DNA from: Gimesia benthica
Lineage (GTDB): Bacteria; Planctomycetota; Planctomycetia; Planctomycetales; Planctomycetaceae
Assembly: GCF_009720525.1 (NCBI RefSeq)
Contig: NZ_CP043930.1
Location: forward strand, 7,638,001 to 7,702,000
Reading direction: 5' to 3'
Length of the DNA stretch: 64,000 nucleotides
Part shown: positions 61,727-64,000 of the stretch, in pieces
Position numbering within the stretch: the stretch's first letter is position 1
Layout of the letters: every line of letters starts with the position of its first letter
Notes under the pieces: model-generated
Told to the model about the DNA's origin: nothing
The model's input: the letters and a program-made list of their open reading frames with translations, nothing else
The model's database searches: none
Program-made: the position numbers and the translations under genes

Positions 61727-64000
61727 ATGCGTTCGGGATCTGGATATCAGGCTGGTTTCTGTTTTCTACTCATCTCTGTGTTGGCTTGTGCCTGTAGCCA
61801 GACTCTCTCAGCACAGACGCCGGACCCATTTGCTCCCCTGCAGGTAACTTTCGCAAAGCAGCAGCAGGCTGTGCTCAAAAAGTACTGTTTGAACTGTCAC
61901 AATACCGCCGAGAAACAGGGCGAACTCGATCTGGAACAGTTCCGCAGTGTGTCAGATCTCCGCCGGAATGTGACTCCCTGGCAACGGGTTGTGGAGATGC
62001 TGCGTGATGGAGAGATGCCTCCCGAGGATTCAAAACCGCAACCGACGCAGGCGGAACTCGCATCCTTGCAAAAGTGGGTGCAGGCAGTTCTCGATGCGGA
62101 AGCCCGGGCAAACGCCGGAGATCCCGGCCCCGTTGTGTTGCGCAGGCTGAATAACGCCGAGTATACCTATACGATCCAGGACCTGACCGGAGTCCCTCTG
62201 GAACCGGCGCAGCAGTTTCCCGTCGACAGCGCTGCCGGCGAAGGTTTCACAAACGTGGGAAATTCGCTGGTGATGTCTCCTGCTTTGATCCAGAAATACT
62301 TCGCTGCCGCTAAGAAAATATCCAGTCATGCAGTCCTGCTGCCAGACGGCATCGAATTCTCATCCAAAACGACCCGCAGAGACTGGACGAACGAAAAACT
62401 GGCAGCGATTCGCGAATTCTATGCACGTTATACTGAAAGCAAAGGCGCGACCGCGGTCAATCTGCAGGGGATCCACTTCGAAACCAATGGCGGAGGACGA
62501 CTTCCCCTGGAAGCTTATCTGCAGGCTACACTCAAAGAAAAAGAGGCGCTCCAGTCGGGCCAGAAAAGCCTTGCGTCCGTCGCGCGTGAATACGATTTGA
62601 ACGAGAAATATCTGACTCTGCTCTGGCAGTCCTTGACTGATAAAACTCCCTCCGTAGTGCTTGACCAGATCCGTGATTTCTGGAGTCGCGCGAAACTGAC
62701 GGATGCCCCTCAACTGGCAGAGCTGATTCAACAGTGGCAGTCAGCACTCTGGCGGTTCACCACAGTCGGGCACATCGGCAAACGGGGCGGCCCCGCAGCC
62801 TGGCAGGTTCCGGTGCAACCGGTCACCACGCAACAGGAACTGCGCTTAAAGTTACCCGAAGTGAAAGCCGGAGAGTCGGTCACACTCTATCTGGCAACCA
62901 GTACTGCCGGCGATGGAAACCAGGGAGACTTCGCGATCTGGCAGAATCCGCGTTTGATCATTCCCGGACAGACGGAATTACCCTTGAAAGAGGTCCGTCA
63001 GTATCTCGCATATCTGACCGCTTACCAAGAGCGTCTGCTGGCTCATACCACCGCCTGTCTGAATGCGGCTCTGGAAGTGGAAACGGCGACAGCAGCGGTC
63101 AATCTGGAAAAACTGGCGCAGAAGCACGGCATCGAGCCAGTAATTCTGCATGCCTGGCTTGCCTGCCTGGGCCTGGATGGCGGACAGCCGACTATCGAGG
63201 GATACATTACCAGGCAGACTGAGCAAATTCAGAACTATGACTTCGTCAAAGGCTGGGTAGGCGAGCAGGCTTTAAGTGTTGTGGCGAATGCATCCGATCA
63301 GGGTGTGCGAATTCCCGGCGAAATGCTGCCACACCATGTCGCCGTACATCCCACACCCCAGCGGCGGGTGATCATTGGCTGGAAAAGCCCCATGTCTGGC
63401 ACGGTTAATGTCAAAGGTGCTGTCAGGCGGGCACATATCGGTTGTGGAAATGGAATCGACTGGCGACTGGAATTGTGGCGCGGCAATACGAGACAGATGC
63501 TGGCTTCTGGAAATGCCACAACCAGGGAAACGTCTCCCGTGGAGGTCAACGAACCGCTCAAGGTACGAACCGGTGATATGCTGCTGCTCGGCATCGGGCC
63601 GCGGGACGGAAATCACTCCTGCGACCTGACAGACGTTGATCTGACAATCACTCCTGTGACAGCAGGAGCATCAGCATGGAATCTGGCTCGTGAGATTTCA
63701 TCCGATATTCTGGCAGGGAACCCGCACGCCGATGAACAGGGCAATCCCAATGTCTGGCACTTCTTCAGTGAGCCGGATCAGCCTGTCTCTCGCATTGCTG
63801 TTCCTTCAGGCTCGTTACTGGCCCGCTGGCAGACCGAGGCTGATATTGAGACCCGCAAGCAGCTGGCAGCAGAATTACAGCGCCTGCTCACGGCCGGGCC
63901 AGACCAACTCCCCGAAAACGCTCCGGATCGAAATCTCTATCAGCAGCTAACATCCCTCCGCAGTCCCGCTTTTGAAGCACTCAGGCAACAATATCGGCCA
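61727..64000 (+). CDS. PSCyt1 (planctomycete cytochrome) / DUF1587 protein, 3' end outside window
   Basis: ATG 61727 has AGGGAG about seven bases before it, and the frame stays open for 758 codons to the last base. Signal peptide with a Cys-rich hydrophobic core (FCFLLISVLACACS). A PSCyt1-type haem site CLNCH lies near residue 55, within KKYCLNCHNTAEKQGELDL. WQRVVEMLRDGEMPPED is the other planctomycete cytochrome signature. A DUF1587-like segment follows (LRRLNNAEYTYTIQDLTGVPL) and then a long region with a beta-rich carbohydrate-binding-like stretch. Proteins of this class end with DUF1592/1588/1585 domains, expected beyond the window. Exported, probably redox-active on glycan-related processes (inference). 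Confidence 0.88.
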   Translation, partial: MRSGSGYQAGFCFLLISVLACACSQTLSAQTPDPFAPLQVTFAKQQQAVLKKYCLNCHNTAEKQGELDLEQFRSVSDLRRNVTPWQRVVEMLRDGEMPPEDSKPQPTQAELASLQKWVQAVLDAEARANAGDPGPVVLRRLNNAEYTYTIQDLTGVPLEPAQQFPVDSAAGEGFTNVGNSLVMSPALIQKYFAAAKKISSHAVLLPDGIEFSSKTTRRDWTNEKLAAIREFYARYTESKGATAVNLQGIHFETNGGGRLPLEAYLQATLKEKEALQSGQKSLASVAREYDLNEKYLTLLWQSLTDKTPSVVLDQIRDFWSRAKLTDAPQLAELIQQWQSALWRFTTVGHIGKRGGPAAWQVPVQPVTTQQELRLKLPEVKAGESVTLYLATSTAGDGNQGDFAIWQNPRLIIPGQTELPLKEVRQYLAYLTAYQERLLAHTTACLNAALEVETATAAVNLEKLAQKHGIEPVILHAWLACLGLDGGQPTIEGYITRQTEQIQNYDFVKGWVGEQALSVVANASDQGVRIPGEMLPHHVAVHPTPQRRVIIGWKSPMSGTVNVKGAVRRAHIGCGNGIDWRLELWRGNTRQMLASGNATTRETSPVEVNEPLKVRTGDMLLLGIGPRDGNHSCDLTDVDLTITPVTAGASAWNLAREISSDILAGNPHADEQGNPNVWHFFSEPDQPVSRIAVPSGSLLARWQTEADIETRKQLAAELQRLLTAGPDQLPENAPDRNLYQQLTSLRSPAFEALRQQYRP

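Overview
The window reads as chromosome of a planctomycete, most likely Gimesia-like (inferred from gene content, not from a marker gene). The signs are: repeated DUF1559 proteins, one with a prepilin-type N-terminus; a PSCyt1/DUF1587-type cytochrome protein; sulfatase-DUF1080 fusion; an ECF sigma factor of the TIGR02999 type beside a Ser/Thr kinase; an N-terminal LEDRTLL sorting-like motif; SBBP propellers; and many lipoproteins. No phage, integrase, transposase, CRISPR array or rRNA was seen. One tRNA-Leu(CAA) is present.

Layout. 1-435: 3' end of a sulfatase. 436-1655: non-coding, with three copies of a two-hairpin repeat whose stems covary and a 4 x 21-bp tandem repeat. 1656-3295: a deacetylase and a secreted carboxypeptidase-regulatory-like protein. 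3464-9021: ECF sigma factor, a giant kinase with about 12 membrane segments and a duplicated C-terminal domain (reading frame broken inside the glycine loop), and a translationally coupled small secreted protein. 9042-10177: remains of a Calx-beta/matrixin surface protein. 10278-13843: three adjacent DUF1559 genes holding four domain copies. 14215-16264: Tat-exported lactonase and an isoprenylcysteine-methyltransferase-like membrane protein. 16575-16918: two overlapping tiny membrane proteins missed by ordinary ORF length cut-offs. 17478-18461: tRNA-Leu and a soluble histidine kinase.

19045-33636 (minus strand) is a 12-gene exopolysaccharide cluster: O-antigen ligase/polymerase-like, flippase, five glycosyltransferases, two FemAB-like GNAT proteins, two deacetylase-type proteins and a serine-acetyltransferase-like enzyme. 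No initiating sugar-phosphate transferase, outer-membrane exporter or chain-length regulator is visible inside the window.

33974-51069 is mixed: two ABC-F ATPases (the second with a one-base frameshift and a leader ORF plus terminator directly upstream), a sialidase and sulfatase-DUF1080 pair, GlsB-like membrane protein, an eIF1/SUI1-like protein, an M81 peptidase, FAD monooxygenase, CorA-like transporter, an RND efflux pair and RlmB. 51281-64000 carries methionine aminopeptidase, a kelch-like/SGNH fusion, an acetamidase/formamidase next to an N,N-dimethylformamidase-like protein, an SBBP propeller with an unknown secreted partner, a prepilin-type DUF1559 protein with its usual small lipoprotein, and the 5' part of a PSCyt1 cytochrome protein running off the end.

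Two genes (kinase and Uup-like ABC-F) each carry what looks like one missing G in an expected run of seven, in a glycine-rich nucleotide-binding motif. Assembly error is the simplest reading, but both need checking.
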